Below, in pieces: positions 1 through 7,750 of a stretch of 16,006 nt of DNA (position 1 is the stretch's first letter; every line of letters starts with the position of its first letter). This DNA comes from Treponema sp. Lineage in GTDB: Bacteria > Spirochaetota > Spirochaetia > Treponematales > Breznakiellaceae. The translations under genes and the position numbers were made by a program. The notes below the pieces were generated by a model. It was not told where the DNA came from. It did not search any database and was given only the letters and a program-made list of their open reading frames with translations. The stretch lies in contig JAIRXN010000098.1 in NCBI GenBank assembly GCA_031268245.1, forward strand, positions 1 to 16,006, given 5' to 3'.

Positions 1-1052
1 TTGAGATCCGGCCCCACGGTAATAACCGAACGGCCCGAATAGTCAACACGTTTACCCAGAAGATTCTGCCGGAAGCGTCCCTGCTTTCCCTTCAGCATAT
101 CGCTGATAGACTTGAGGGGCCGGTTGGAAGCGCCCTTGACCACGCGTTTCTTCTTGGAATTGTCAAAGAGGGCGTCCACTGCCTCCTGAAGCATCCGTTT
201 TTCGTTGCGTATAATGATATCAGGCGCATTGAGGGCCTGGAGCCGCTTAAGACGGTTATTCCGGTTGATAACCCGGCGGTACAGATCGTTAAGATCGCTC
301 GTGGCAAAGCGGCCGCCGTCAAGCTGCACCATGGGCCTCAGTTCCGGCGGGATTACCGGGATCACGTCAAGGATCATCCAGGACGGTTTGTTGTTGGATG
401 CGCGGAAATTTTCCACAATATCAATCCGCTTCAAAAGCCTTTTATCGCTCTTCATCCCCTTGCCGATCATCTTCCGCCTGAGTTCCGCGGCCATCTGATC
501 GAGGTCAATATTTTCAAGCAGAATTCGGACGGATTCAGCCCCCATACCGGCCTGGAACTGACCGCTGTAACGCTCCTGGGCTTCGTAGTATTCCTCTTCG
601 GAAAGAAGCTGCATCTTTTTGAGATCCGTGTCACCCGGATCTATGACCACATACTTTTCATAGTAGAGTACGGAACGAAGGGCGGTAAGAGGCATATCAA
701 GGAGAAGCCCCATGCGGCTGGGCACAGAGCGGTAGTACCAGATATGGGAAACCGGGGCGGCAAGTTCTATATGGCCCATCCGTTCCCGGCGGACTTTGAA
801 GTGGGTTACTTCCACTCCGCAGCGGTCGCATATAACGCCCTTGTAGCGGATCGACTTAAACTTCCCACAGTAGCACTCCCATTCCTTGGTTGTACCGAAG
901 ATTCGTTCGCAGAAGAGGCCGTCCTTCTCCGGCCGGAGAGTCCTATAGTTAATGGTTTCCGGTTTTTTCACTTCACCATAAGACCATGCCCGAATCGTTT
1001 CCGGCGAGGCCAGCTTTATCATTATCGAATCGAAATCCTGTATATCCCGCAC
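1..1052 (-). CDS. rpoC: RNA polymerase beta' subunit, N-terminal part (runs off the left edge)
   Basis: Beta' subunit of DNA-directed RNA polymerase; together with beta it forms the catalytic cleft. Only the first 350 codons are inside the window. The N-terminal zinc-binding domain is clear: CYC (about residues 60-62) followed by CDRC (about 75-78). The visible part ends in the switch-2 region (QNLLGKRVDYSGRSVI), so the catalytic NADFDGD motif lies outside. I chose a GTG start at 1052 because AAGGAG stands six bases upstream; an in-frame ATG at residue 11 has no comparable ribosome binding site. The gene follows rpoB after a 76-base gap that holds two hairpins, the second of which ends just before this ribosome binding site. 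Identity is certain. The exact start is likely but not proven. Confidence 0.97.
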   Translation of the reverse strand, partial: MRDIQDFDSIMIKLASPETIRAWSYGEVKKPETINYRTLRPEKDGLFCERIFGTTKEWECYCGKFKSIRYKGVICDRCGVEVTHFKVRRERMGHIELAAPVSHIWYYRSVPSRMGLLLDMPLTALRSVLYYEKYVVIDPGDTDLKKMQLLSEEEYYEAQERYSGQFQAGMGAESVRILLENIDLDQMAAELRRKMIGKGMKSDKRLLKRIDIVENFRASNNKPSWMILDVIPVIPPELRPMVQLDGGRFATSDLNDLYRRVINRNNRLKRLQALNAPDIIIRNEKRMLQEAVDALFDNSKKKRVVKGASNRPLKSISDMLKGKQGRFRQNLLGKRVDYSGRSVITVGPDL

Positions 1053-1064
1053 TTCTCACTCCTT

Positions 1065-1087
1065 AAAAAGCGGCAGTATCGCCGCTT
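1065..1087 (-). terminator. Terminator-like hairpin directly before rpoC (possible attenuator)
   Basis: Read on the minus strand, AAGCGGC and GCCGCTT form a perfect 7-bp stem with a six-base loop (1068-1087). The stem runs into a short T run that ends in the rpoC ribosome binding site AAGGAG. This is the shape of a weak intrinsic terminator. As rpoC must be transcribed, partial termination, a pause, or translational control of rpoC is more likely than full termination. Confidence 0.5.
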
Positions 1088-1100
1088 ATGTCGATCGGCA

Positions 1101-1117
1101 TTAACACGAAGTGTTAA
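1101..1117 (-). promoter_or_regulatory. Small perfect hairpin after rpoB
   Basis: TTAACAC and GTGTTAA form a perfect 7-bp stem around a 3-base loop in the rpoB-rpoC gap. Together with the neighbouring GC-rich hairpin it makes a two-hairpin spacer. It also lies just behind a strong AAGGAGG that overlaps the rpoB stop codon and serves no evident gene. It could stabilise or mark a processing site in the long mRNA; that function is inferred. Confidence 0.4.
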
Positions 1118-1128
1118 CCAATTCCTCC

Positions 1129-4100
1129 TTAAAAGTTCGAGCCTGACTTTGCGATCAGTTCTTCATCGCGCTCGGTAAGGGGGATCTGTTTCCCTTTGGC
1201 ATCTTTGATGGTGAGATCCAGGGCAAGACCGCGGAGTTCCTGCACAAGGACGTTAAACGATTCGGGGATACCGGCCGTGGCGGAAGGTTCTCCCTTGACA
1301 ATTGCTTCATAGATCTTTGAGCGGCCCGTCATGTCGTCGCTCTTTATCGTCAATAATTCCTGCAGGGTATTGGCAGCGCCATAGGCTTCCAGCGCCCAGA
1401 CTTCCATTTCCCCGAGCCGCTGACCGCCGAACTGAGCCTTGCCTCCCAGCGGCTGCTGAGTTACCAGGCTGTAGGGCCCTGTGGAGCGGGCATGCATCTT
1501 GTCATCCACCAGATGGTGAAGCTTGAGGAAGTAAATCACGCCGCAGAAAACCTGGTTCACGAAAGGTTCGCCTGTCCGGCCGTCCCGGAGAACCGTCTTG
1601 CTGGTAACGGGGAGACCCGCTTCCTTGAGTTTATCTTCAATCTGCTCCGTGGAAGGAGACTGGAACACCGGGGCGGAATACCATTCATCCAGGGTAGAAG
1701 CTGCCCAACCCAGTTCCGTTTCCAGAAGCTGCCCGATATTCATACGGGAAGGCACCCCCAGCGGCGTTAGGCAGAGATCGAGGGGAGTACCGTCTTCCAT
1801 GTAGGGCATATCCTCTTCCGGAAGAATACGGGCAACAACACCCTTGTTGCCGTGGCGGCCCGCCATCTTGTCCCCTTCGCGGAGCTTCCGCTTGGTTGCA
1901 ATGAGGACTTTTACCACCTCATCTACTCCGGGATTAAGATCGTCGCCGCTTCCACGGCTGAGCCGCTGAATATCTATCACCGTACCTTCGATGCCGTGAG
2001 GTACCCGAAGGCTTGTATCCCTCACTTCCTTGGCCTTTTCACCGAATATCGAATTAAGCAGCTTGAATTCCGGAGTAGTTTCCGTTTCGCTTTTGGGTGT
2101 TACCTTGCCTACCAGAATATCGCCTGAACGGACTTTGGCGCCTACCCGGATAATGCCTTCCGCATCCAGATTATCAAGACTCTTTTCGGAGGTATTGGGA
2201 ATATCGTGCGTTATTTTTTCGGGCCCCAGCTTGGTTTCCCTCACTTCCGTGAGAAATTCTTTGATGTGGATCGATGTAAACATATCATCCTTAACCACAT
2301 GCTGGGAGATAAGGATCGAGTCTTCGTAGTTATAGCCGTTCCAGGGCATAAAACCCACAAGAATATTCCTGCCCAGGGCAAGTTCACCGTTCCTTGTGGC
2401 GGGCCCGTCCGCAATCACCTGCCCGGCGGCGACCTTCTCTCCCGGTTTGACAACAGGCCGCTGGTTGTAACACGTATCCTGATTTGTCCGCTGATATTTA
2501 ACCAGACGGTATACATCGTTGCCCCCGGAGTCTATTGTCGCCTGACTGGAAGGCTTGGCAGGGCCCGGATATTCCGGCCTGATAACCACTTCCTGACTGG
2601 TTACCCGGATCACTTCTCCTTCCCGGCGGGCCTTAACAAGAACACCCGAATCATAGGCGCACTTGCCTTCCATGCCTGTCCCCACACGGGGAGCATCGGG
2701 GAATACCAGCGGCACCGCCTGACGCTGCATATTGGAACCCATAAGGGCACGGTTGGCATCGTCGTGCTCCAGAAAAGGAATAAGCGAAGCGGACACGGAA
2801 ATGATCTGCTTGGGCGACACGTCCATGTACTGAATGTCTTCCGGAGAACGGGTAGTATAGTCCCCCTGACGGCGGCAGGAGATCTGATCATCCGCAAAAG
2901 AACCGTTGTTTTTGAGCCTGGCGGAAGCCTGAGCGATAAAGTAACGATCTTCATCCATGGCGGAAAGGTATTCAATATCCGCGGTAGCAACCCCCTTGTC
3001 TACCTTGCGGTAGGGAGTTTCTAGGAAACCGTATTCGTTGACCCTGGTATAGTTTGCCAGAGAAACAATAAGCCCGATGTTCGGGCCTTCCGGCGTCTCG
3101 ATGGGGCACATACGCCCGTAATGTGTATAGTGAACATCCCGCACTTCAAAACCCGCACGATCCCTGGAAAGACCGCCGGGCCCCAGCGCATTGAGCCTTC
3201 GCTTGTGGGTCAATTCCGCAAGAGGATTCACCTGATCCATAAACTGGGAAAGCTGACTCGAACCGAAAAATTCCTTTGTAGCGGCCACGAGGGGCTTTAT
3301 GGAAATAAGATCCTGCGGCTTGATCGTATCGGTTTCCTTGAGACTCATCCGCTCCTTGGCAACCCGTTCCATGCGGCTAAAGGCTGTCTTCATCGAATTC
3401 GCCATCAGTTCGCCGACAGACCGCACCCGCCTGTTCCCCAGGTGATCGATATCATCAATATTTTCATCCCCCGCATAAACCTTGATAAGAAACTTCATGG
3501 TAGCGATAATGTCAGGCTTTGTAAGGACAAACTCTTCTTTTTTTGCGTTCTTTTCGGGATTCTTCTTTTCGGCATCACCCGTGTTTTCAAACTGAAACTT
3601 TTTGTCGAGCTTGTAACGGCCCACCCGGCCCAGATCGTAACGCCGGGATGTAAAGAACATACCGTTAAGATCCTTTTCCGCAGCGTCGAAGGTAATCGAC
3701 TCGCCGGGCATAAGAACCGTATACACCGCGGCAAGAGCCTCCTCCCGGGAAGGTTCATCCCGGCCGGGATCTTCCTTGACAAACTTTATCTCCTCCCGTT
3801 CAAAACAGTTAAGGAGCATGTCGGATCTGAGGGAATCCTTGGCATCAAAATCGATAATCTCTATGGAAGAAATATTGTTGGAAAGAAGTTCATCCACATT
3901 GTGCGGGTAGAGCTTCTCGCCTGCCCGGTAGAGCTTCTTTTTTATCCCTTCTCCCTCCGCCCCGCTGTTAATCCAGACAGGAGCGGCCAGTACCCTGCCG
4001 GAAATAAATTCCCTGGTTTCCCGGTCATCCCGGATTTCCATGGTTTCAGTGAGATAAAAAGCCTTGATTATATCTTCCCGGCTTTCATAACCCAGGGCAC

Positions 4101-4710
4101 GGAGAAATATAGTCCCCAGGATCCGCTTCTTCCGGTCGATTTTCGCGTAGATAAGTTCTTTTTTTTGATCGATTTCAAATTCCAGCCAGGAACCGCGGTA
4201 GGGAATGATCCGGGAAGAATAGATCCCCTTTTCATGACTAAAGATAACTCCCGGCGAACGGTGAATCTGGGAAACAACAACCCGTTCCGCCCCATTGATG
4301 ATAAAAGTGCCCCGCTCGGTCATGATGGGAATATCTCCCATGTAGATATCCTTCTGGCGGATTTCACCTGTCTGTTTAAAGATCAGGTTTACGCGGGCCT
4401 TGAGAGACACCGCATAGGTAAGACCCTTCTGTTTACACTCCTGTTCGGTAAGCTTGATGTTATCCTCATCAAGAGAGTAGTACTCGTACTCCAGAACCAT
4501 GTCTCCGTTGAGACTTTCTATGGGGAATGTCGTCTTAAAGACCTCTTCCAGACCCTGGAAATTGGGCTTTTCGCCTTTGGCAACTTTTTCCCGCTGCAGG
4601 AAGCGCTCATAAGAACTGAGTTGGATATCAATAAGATTGGGCAGATCCATTACATCATTAATATTCTTACCGATATATATCCGTTTCATTGCAGCTTTGA
4701 TTTTCACCAT
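1129..4710 (-). CDS. rpoB: RNA polymerase beta subunit
   Basis: Beta subunit of RNA polymerase, 1193 residues, shorter than the E. coli protein (1342) and without its large insertions. The rifampicin region lies at about residues 483-509 (GSSQLSQFMDQ, then THKRRLNAL). The active-site motif GDKMAGRHGNKG and the C-terminal PLGGKAQFGGQRLGEMEVWA, which contacts beta', are intact. A short Lys/Glu-rich stretch near residues 376-394 looks like a lineage-specific insert. Asn507 replaces the Ser found at E. coli position 531, the spirochaete state tied to natural rifampicin resistance. The start is uncertain: the ATG at 4710 has AAGGG touching it, the next codon is a GTG, and another ATG lies at residue 8 (4689), close to where the conserved sequence KRIYIGKNINDVMDLPNLI begins. 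The gene follows rplL after 115 bases. Confidence 0.98.
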   Translation of the reverse strand: MVKIKAAMKRIYIGKNINDVMDLPNLIDIQLSSYERFLQREKVAKGEKPNFQGLEEVFKTTFPIESLNGDMVLEYEYYSLDEDNIKLTEQECKQKGLTYAVSLKARVNLIFKQTGEIRQKDIYMGDIPIMTERGTFIINGAERVVVSQIHRSPGVIFSHEKGIYSSRIIPYRGSWLEFEIDQKKELIYAKIDRKKRILGTIFLRALGYESREDIIKAFYLTETMEIRDDRETREFISGRVLAAPVWINSGAEGEGIKKKLYRAGEKLYPHNVDELLSNNISSIEIIDFDAKDSLRSDMLLNCFEREEIKFVKEDPGRDEPSREEALAAVYTVLMPGESITFDAAEKDLNGMFFTSRRYDLGRVGRYKLDKKFQFENTGDAEKKNPEKNAKKEEFVLTKPDIIATMKFLIKVYAGDENIDDIDHLGNRRVRSVGELMANSMKTAFSRMERVAKERMSLKETDTIKPQDLISIKPLVAATKEFFGSSQLSQFMDQVNPLAELTHKRRLNALGPGGLSRDRAGFEVRDVHYTHYGRMCPIETPEGPNIGLIVSLANYTRVNEYGFLETPYRKVDKGVATADIEYLSAMDEDRYFIAQASARLKNNGSFADDQISCRRQGDYTTRSPEDIQYMDVSPKQIISVSASLIPFLEHDDANRALMGSNMQRQAVPLVFPDAPRVGTGMEGKCAYDSGVLVKARREGEVIRVTSQEVVIRPEYPGPAKPSSQATIDSGGNDVYRLVKYQRTNQDTCYNQRPVVKPGEKVAAGQVIADGPATRNGELALGRNILVGFMPWNGYNYEDSILISQHVVKDDMFTSIHIKEFLTEVRETKLGPEKITHDIPNTSEKSLDNLDAEGIIRVGAKVRSGDILVGKVTPKSETETTPEFKLLNSIFGEKAKEVRDTSLRVPHGIEGTVIDIQRLSRGSGDDLNPGVDEVVKVLIATKRKLREGDKMAGRHGNKGVVARILPEEDMPYMEDGTPLDLCLTPLGVPSRMNIGQLLETELGWAASTLDEWYSAPVFQSPSTEQIEDKLKEAGLPVTSKTVLRDGRTGEPFVNQVFCGVIYFLKLHHLVDDKMHARSTGPYSLVTQQPLGGKAQFGGQRLGEMEVWALEAYGAANTLQELLTIKSDDMTGRSKIYEAIVKGEPSATAGIPESFNVLVQELRGLALDLTIKDAKGKQIPLTERDEELIAKSGSNF

Positions 4711-4740
4711 CCCTTAACCCCCGCTAATTGAACAATAGAG

Positions 4741-4756
4741 GGGACAGATCCTGCCC
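4741..4756 (-). promoter_or_regulatory. Third hairpin of the rplL-rpoB gap
   Basis: On the minus strand GGGCAG, loop GAT, CTG-T-CCC forms a six-pair stem with one bulged base. It is the last of three consecutive hairpins between rplL and rpoB and is the weakest. It lies about 30 bases upstream of the rpoB start codon. Confidence 0.3.
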
Positions 4757-4761
4757 ACCCC

Positions 4762-4782
4762 TGCATTTGCACAGCAAATGCA
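4762..4782 (-). promoter_or_regulatory. Second hairpin of the rplL-rpoB gap
   Basis: TGCATTTGC and GCAAATGCA form a perfect 9-bp stem with a 3-base loop. It begins two bases after the larger hairpin that follows rplL. Such tandem stems could be an RNase processing target or part of an attenuator in front of rpoB. Confidence 0.5.
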
Positions 4783-4783
4783 A

Positions 4784-4827
4784 AACAATGAAGAACCCAG
4801 GAGCACGTTCCCGGGTTCTTCATTGTT
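4784..4827 (-). terminator. Long hairpin at the rplL stop: attenuator before rpoB
   Basis: The arms 4784-4798 and 4813-4827 are perfectly complementary over 15 bases (AACAATGAAGAACCC). The 14-base loop has two further possible G-C pairs after one mismatch. The upstream arm starts inside the rplL stop codon, and the downstream arm ends in GTTTTG, a short U tract. In E. coli an attenuator and an RNase III site lie in the same gap and lower rpoB expression relative to L7/L12. By analogy this is probably a partial terminator or processing site; function is inferred from shape and place. Confidence 0.65.
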
Positions 4828-5215
4828 ACTGTACTTCTACCGTACCGCCGGCAGCAGTAACCTGATCCTTGATCTTGGCAGCCTCGTCCTTGGAAATATT
4901 TTCCTTGAGAGGCTTGGGCGCCCCTTCCACCAATTCCTTGGCTTCCTTGAGGCCCAGGCCGGTAACCGCCCGCACTTCTTTGATAACGGAGATCTTCTTG
5001 GTGTCATCAAAGGCTTTGAGGACGACAGTAAATTCCGTCTTCTCCTCAGCAGCCTCAGCGCCCGCAGCAGCGCCGGGAGCCGCGACAGCGGCAACCGCCA
5101 CAGGAGCCGCAGCGGACACACCGAATTTTTCTTCCATCATTTTTACCAGTTCGGAAACCTCCAGAACGGTCATGGAAGCAATTGCCTCTAAAATTTCTTC
5201 TTTTGTAGCTGCCAT
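4826..5215 (-). CDS. rplL: Ribosomal protein bL12 (L7/L12)
   Basis: Acidic stalk protein of the large ribosomal subunit, present as dimers bound to L10, which recruits translation GTPases. It has 129 residues, slightly longer than usual. The N-terminal dimerisation domain spans about residues 1-33. An Ala/Pro/Gly-rich hinge follows at about 34-56, and the C-terminal factor-binding domain at about 60-129 contains GLGLKEAKELVE (86-97). The ATG at 5215 has AAGGAG nine bases upstream. It lies between rplJ (167-base gap, unusually long) and rpoB. The hairpin starting in its stop codon probably sets how much transcription continues into rpoB, fitting the known need for several L12 copies per ribosome. 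Confidence 0.98.
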   Translation of the reverse strand: MAATKEEILEAIASMTVLEVSELVKMMEEKFGVSAAAPVAVAAVAAPGAAAGAEAAEEKTEFTVVLKAFDDTKKISVIKEVRAVTGLGLKEAKELVEGAPKPLKENISKDEAAKIKDQVTAAGGTVEVQ

Positions 5216-5382
5216 ATTATCTTCTCCTTAAATCATGTACGCGCCTCATACAAAGCACGCCCGGGCGAACCCGGTTTATTACAGCCCGACAGGACGACAG
5301 CGCCGAAGCCTGACAGACAAAAAACACAGAACCCGTAAAGCGCCTCCGCCCGCCAATGACGGCCGGCGCCGTTTTAACAACG
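5216..5382 (-). other. rplJ-rplL intergenic region with short hairpins
   Basis: This 167-base gap holds no convincing gene. Visible structure on the minus strand: AACGCT-T-AGCGTT across the rplJ stop codon, ACGGC-GCCG-GCCGT shortly after, and CCGGG-TTCG-CCCGG at 5261-5274. None is followed by a strong U tract. The rplL ribosome binding site AAGGAG lies at the right place at the end. The hairpins may adjust the amount of L12 relative to L10, which is inference only. Confidence 0.4.
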
Positions 5383-5916
5383 CTAAGCGTTCTTTTCCCC
5401 GACCGCCTTGATGGTACGCACCAGCCGTGCAGGAACATCGTTAAGAGCCGCAACAAGATTCCGGACAGAACCATTCATCACCGACATAAGCATGGAGATT
5501 AATTCCAGCTTGCCGGGCAGCCTGCTAAAGGCCTCGGTCTGGGCGGCATCGTATATCGAGTCTCCAACCAGCGCTCCTTTCACATGCAGCGCAGGGGCCT
5601 CCCTGGTAAAATCCAAAAGGATCTTGGCCACCTCGTTGGAATCCCTGGGGGCAACAGCCACGGCAGTAGGCCCAACCAGATAGGAAGACACGTCGGGCGC
5701 CTTGAGTTCCTCAAAGGCAACCCGCGCAAAGTTATTCTTTACAACCTTATAACAAACTTCCTTGGCACGAAGCCGCGTACGCAGTTCGGTGATCTGTCCC
5801 ACCGTTAAGCCGCGGTAATCGGTAAAGATAAAGTCCCTGGAAATACCAAAGATTTCCTTCAGCTCCCTGATGGAGTCTGTCTTGGATTCCTGTATCTTTT
5901 TAGCAACAATAGCCAT
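5383..5916 (-). CDS. rplJ: Ribosomal protein uL10
   Basis: Base of the ribosomal stalk: the N-terminal domain binds 23S rRNA near L11, and the C-terminal helix carries L7/L12 dimers. It has 177 residues, normal for bacteria. Family hallmarks are FTDYRGLTVGQ (about residues 31-41), VVKNNFAR (58-65) and the central YLVGPTAVA. The ATG at 5916 has TAAGGAG in front; the TAA of this motif is the rplA stop codon, so the two genes are only 11 bases apart and probably translationally coupled. That leaves no room for the L10-binding leader that precedes rplJ in many bacteria, so autoregulation by L10, if present, must use another site. rplL follows. Confidence 0.98.
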   Translation of the reverse strand: MAIVAKKIQESKTDSIRELKEIFGISRDFIFTDYRGLTVGQITELRTRLRAKEVCYKVVKNNFARVAFEELKAPDVSSYLVGPTAVAVAPRDSNEVAKILLDFTREAPALHVKGALVGDSIYDAAQTEAFSRLPGKLELISMLMSVMNGSVRNLVAALNDVPARLVRTIKAVGEKNA

Positions 5917-5927
5917 ACATTTACTCC

Positions 5928-6602
5928 TTATTCACCCATGCTGACCCATACGCCGGGCCCCATGGTGGAAGCCACCGAAACGGTTTGGATAAACTCACCC
6001 TTGGCATCCGCAGGACGCTTCCGGACGATCTCTTCAACAACGGTCTTTACGTTTTCCGCAATCTTGGCAGGTTCCATGGAAACCTTCCCCACCGCCAGAT
6101 GCACCACCCCGGTCTTGTCCGCACGGAATTCCACCCGGCCTTTCCTGAGTTCCGAAAGGGCGCTCTTGAGGTCGAAGGTTACCGTTCCGGTCTTCGGGTT
6201 GGGCATAAGCCCCCGCCGGCCGAGAACCATACCGAGTTTTCCGACATCCTTCATCATGTCGGGAGTGGCAACCGCCACATCAAAATCCAGCCATCCGCCT
6301 TTGATCTTTTCGATGAGATCATCCGCGCCTACAAAGGCCGCTCCGGCATCCTGGGCTTCTTTTTCCTTTTCAGGCTTGCAGAAGACCAGCACCCGTTTTT
6401 CACCCTTGAACTGGTTGGGGAGTACAACCGTATCCCGGACAGACTGATTCTTTTTAAGGTTCACTTTTACGGAAAGATCCACCGTTTCGTCAAATTTTAC
6501 ATAGGTCATGGACTTTACCACGTCCAACGCCTCGCCGAGAGGGTAGATCTTTGTCCTGTCGTACTTCTTTGCGCTTTCCTGATACTTCTTGCCCCGGCTC
6601 AT
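5928..6602 (-). CDS. rplA: Ribosomal protein uL1
   Basis: Protein of the mobile L1 stalk that helps move deacylated tRNA out of the E site. It has 224 residues, slightly short of the usual 230-235. The signature GMVLGRRGLMPNPKTGTVT is intact in the middle of the protein, and the C-terminal domain carries GRVEFRADKTGVVH and FIQTVSVASTMGPG. The start codon overlaps the rplK stop codon as ATGA, and a GGAGG lies seven bases upstream inside rplK, which indicates translational coupling. In other bacteria L1 represses its own operon by binding the rplK leader. The 136-base leader here has hairpins that could serve for this, but I cannot confirm the motif. Confidence 0.98.
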   Translation of the reverse strand: MSRGKKYQESAKKYDRTKIYPLGEALDVVKSMTYVKFDETVDLSVKVNLKKNQSVRDTVVLPNQFKGEKRVLVFCKPEKEKEAQDAGAAFVGADDLIEKIKGGWLDFDVAVATPDMMKDVGKLGMVLGRRGLMPNPKTGTVTFDLKSALSELRKGRVEFRADKTGVVHLAVGKVSMEPAKIAENVKTVVEEIVRKRPADAKGEFIQTVSVASTMGPGVWVSMGE

Positions 6603-7030
6603 TTTTCGACCTCCACACCCATGGAACGGGCCGTACCGGCGATGATCTTCATGGCGCCGTCAATATCAATGGCGGAAAGATCCGGCATCTTCAATTTGGC
6701 AATCTCCTCAAGTTTGGCCTTGGGAAGCTTTCCTACCTTTACCTTGTGAGATTCGGCTGAACCTTTTTCCAGACCGACAGCCTTCTTGATCAGAACCGAT
6801 GCGGGCGGAGTCTTGAGAATAAAACTGAAAGACTTGTCCCCATACACGGAGATTACAACCGGGATAATGAGCCCCGGTTCCATTGCCTTTGTCCGGTCAT
6901 TAAACTGCTGGACAAACTGAGGGGCGCTGACACCGTGAGGTCCCAGGGCCGGGCCGACAGGGGGGGCCGGAGTGGCCTTGCCTGCGGGGCACTGCAACTT
7001 AATCATTACAGTTACCTTTTTCTTTGCCAT
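6599..7030 (-). CDS. rplK: Ribosomal protein uL11
   Basis: Binds 23S rRNA in the GTPase-associated centre, under the L10/L12 stalk. It has 143 residues, standard length. The N-terminal proline-rich segment PAPPVGPALGPHGV (about residues 21-34), the thiostrepton-binding region in this family, is intact, and the C-terminal rRNA-binding domain ends in GTARSMGVEV. The ATG at 7030 has AAGGAG seven bases upstream. It overlaps rplA by four bases and is preceded by a structured gap of 136 bases after nusG. Confidence 0.98.
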   Translation of the reverse strand: MAKKKVTVMIKLQCPAGKATPAPPVGPALGPHGVSAPQFVQQFNDRTKAMEPGLIIPVVISVYGDKSFSFILKTPPASVLIKKAVGLEKGSAESHKVKVGKLPKAKLEEIAKLKMPDLSAIDIDGAMKIIAGTARSMGVEVEK

Positions 7031-7166
7031 TCAATACTCCTTCGTAGTATGCCCGGCCGAAACCGGGCTAGCGAAGTTCATAAGAACTTCTCCTACTTCA
7101 CATTAAAGTGGAGAGTAAGCGGCCGCCGGTGGAATTTTCACCGTAAGCCCTCCTGCTCCGCCTTTC
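7031..7166 (-). promoter_or_regulatory. Structured leader between nusG and rplK
   Basis: Four hairpins can be drawn on the minus strand: CGGTG/CACCG at 7127-7143; CTCC-ACTT pairing with AAGT-A-GGAG around 7091-7114; GAAGTTC/GAACTTC at 7073-7090; and GCCCGG-TTTCGG-CCGGGC at 7051-7068, close to the rplK ribosome binding site. In many bacteria L1 binds the mRNA upstream of rplK to repress rplK-rplA. This gap is the natural place for it, but I could not match an L1 site with confidence. Confidence 0.45.
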
Positions 7167-7724
7167 TTACAATTTTTCTACCTGTAAAAGATCGACTTCC
7201 ACCGGGGTGTTCCGGCCAAAGATACCTACTATGACCTTAAGTTTGCCTTTCTCCTGATTGACCTCTTCTATGGTACCGGTAAAGGACTCAAAAGGCCCAT
7301 CGACGATCTTAACCTGCTCGCCTGAGGAAAAAATTTGCCGGGCCCGCGCCGGTCTTTCACCCTTAATCTCCCCGGATTTCTGCAAAATAGAGCGGGCCTC
7401 ATCCCCGGTAAGGGGATTGGGACGCCTGTCCGCCGGAGTTCCGACAAAACCGGTAACTCCCTGGATCTTGCGAATCTTGGAACAGGTGGTTTTCCAGTCC
7501 AGTTCCGGCAGATCCATCTCAATCAGGATATAACCGGGCAAAAATTTTCGCTTTTGAATGCGTTTTTCGCCGTCACGGACTTCCACAACATCTTCGGAGG
7601 GAACTTTAATGTCCCGCACGATCTCCTTGTCGATATCCTCCATGTCCATCATCATCCGGATTGTCTTTTCTATCTTGTTTTCGTACCCTGAATAGGTATG
7701 GAGGACATACCAGCCTACAGCCAT
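7167..7724 (-). CDS. nusG: Transcription elongation/antitermination factor NusG
   Basis: Binds the RNA polymerase clamp and suppresses pausing, and links polymerase to Rho or to the ribosome through its KOW domain. It has 185 residues, normal length. The NGN domain begins at once with GWYVLHTYSGYENK (residues 4-17) and contains FLPGYILIEM (61-70) and GVTGFVG (89-95). The linker at about 111-130 leads to the KOW domain, with GEQVKIVDGPFESFTGTIEE (135-154) and VGIFGRNTPVEVD (166-178). The ATG at 7724 has AAAGG seven bases upstream and a second AAGG further up. It lies 26 bases after secE, and this secE-nusG pair is almost universal in bacteria. Confidence 0.98.
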   Translation of the reverse strand: MAVGWYVLHTYSGYENKIEKTIRMMMDMEDIDKEIVRDIKVPSEDVVEVRDGEKRIQKRKFLPGYILIEMDLPELDWKTTCSKIRKIQGVTGFVGTPADRRPNPLTGDEARSILQKSGEIKGERPARARQIFSSGEQVKIVDGPFESFTGTIEEVNQEKGKLKVIVGIFGRNTPVEVDLLQVEKL

Positions 7725-7750
7725 AGCGTACCTTTACTTCCTTATGTTTG

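Noticed and set aside
3121..4731. 536-residue open frame on the plus strand opposite rpoB (and a 272-residue one at 2206-3024)
   Set aside because: Antisense shadow of a highly conserved gene; composition is unlike a folded protein family, it has no ribosome binding site, and rpoB on the other strand explains the sequence fully.
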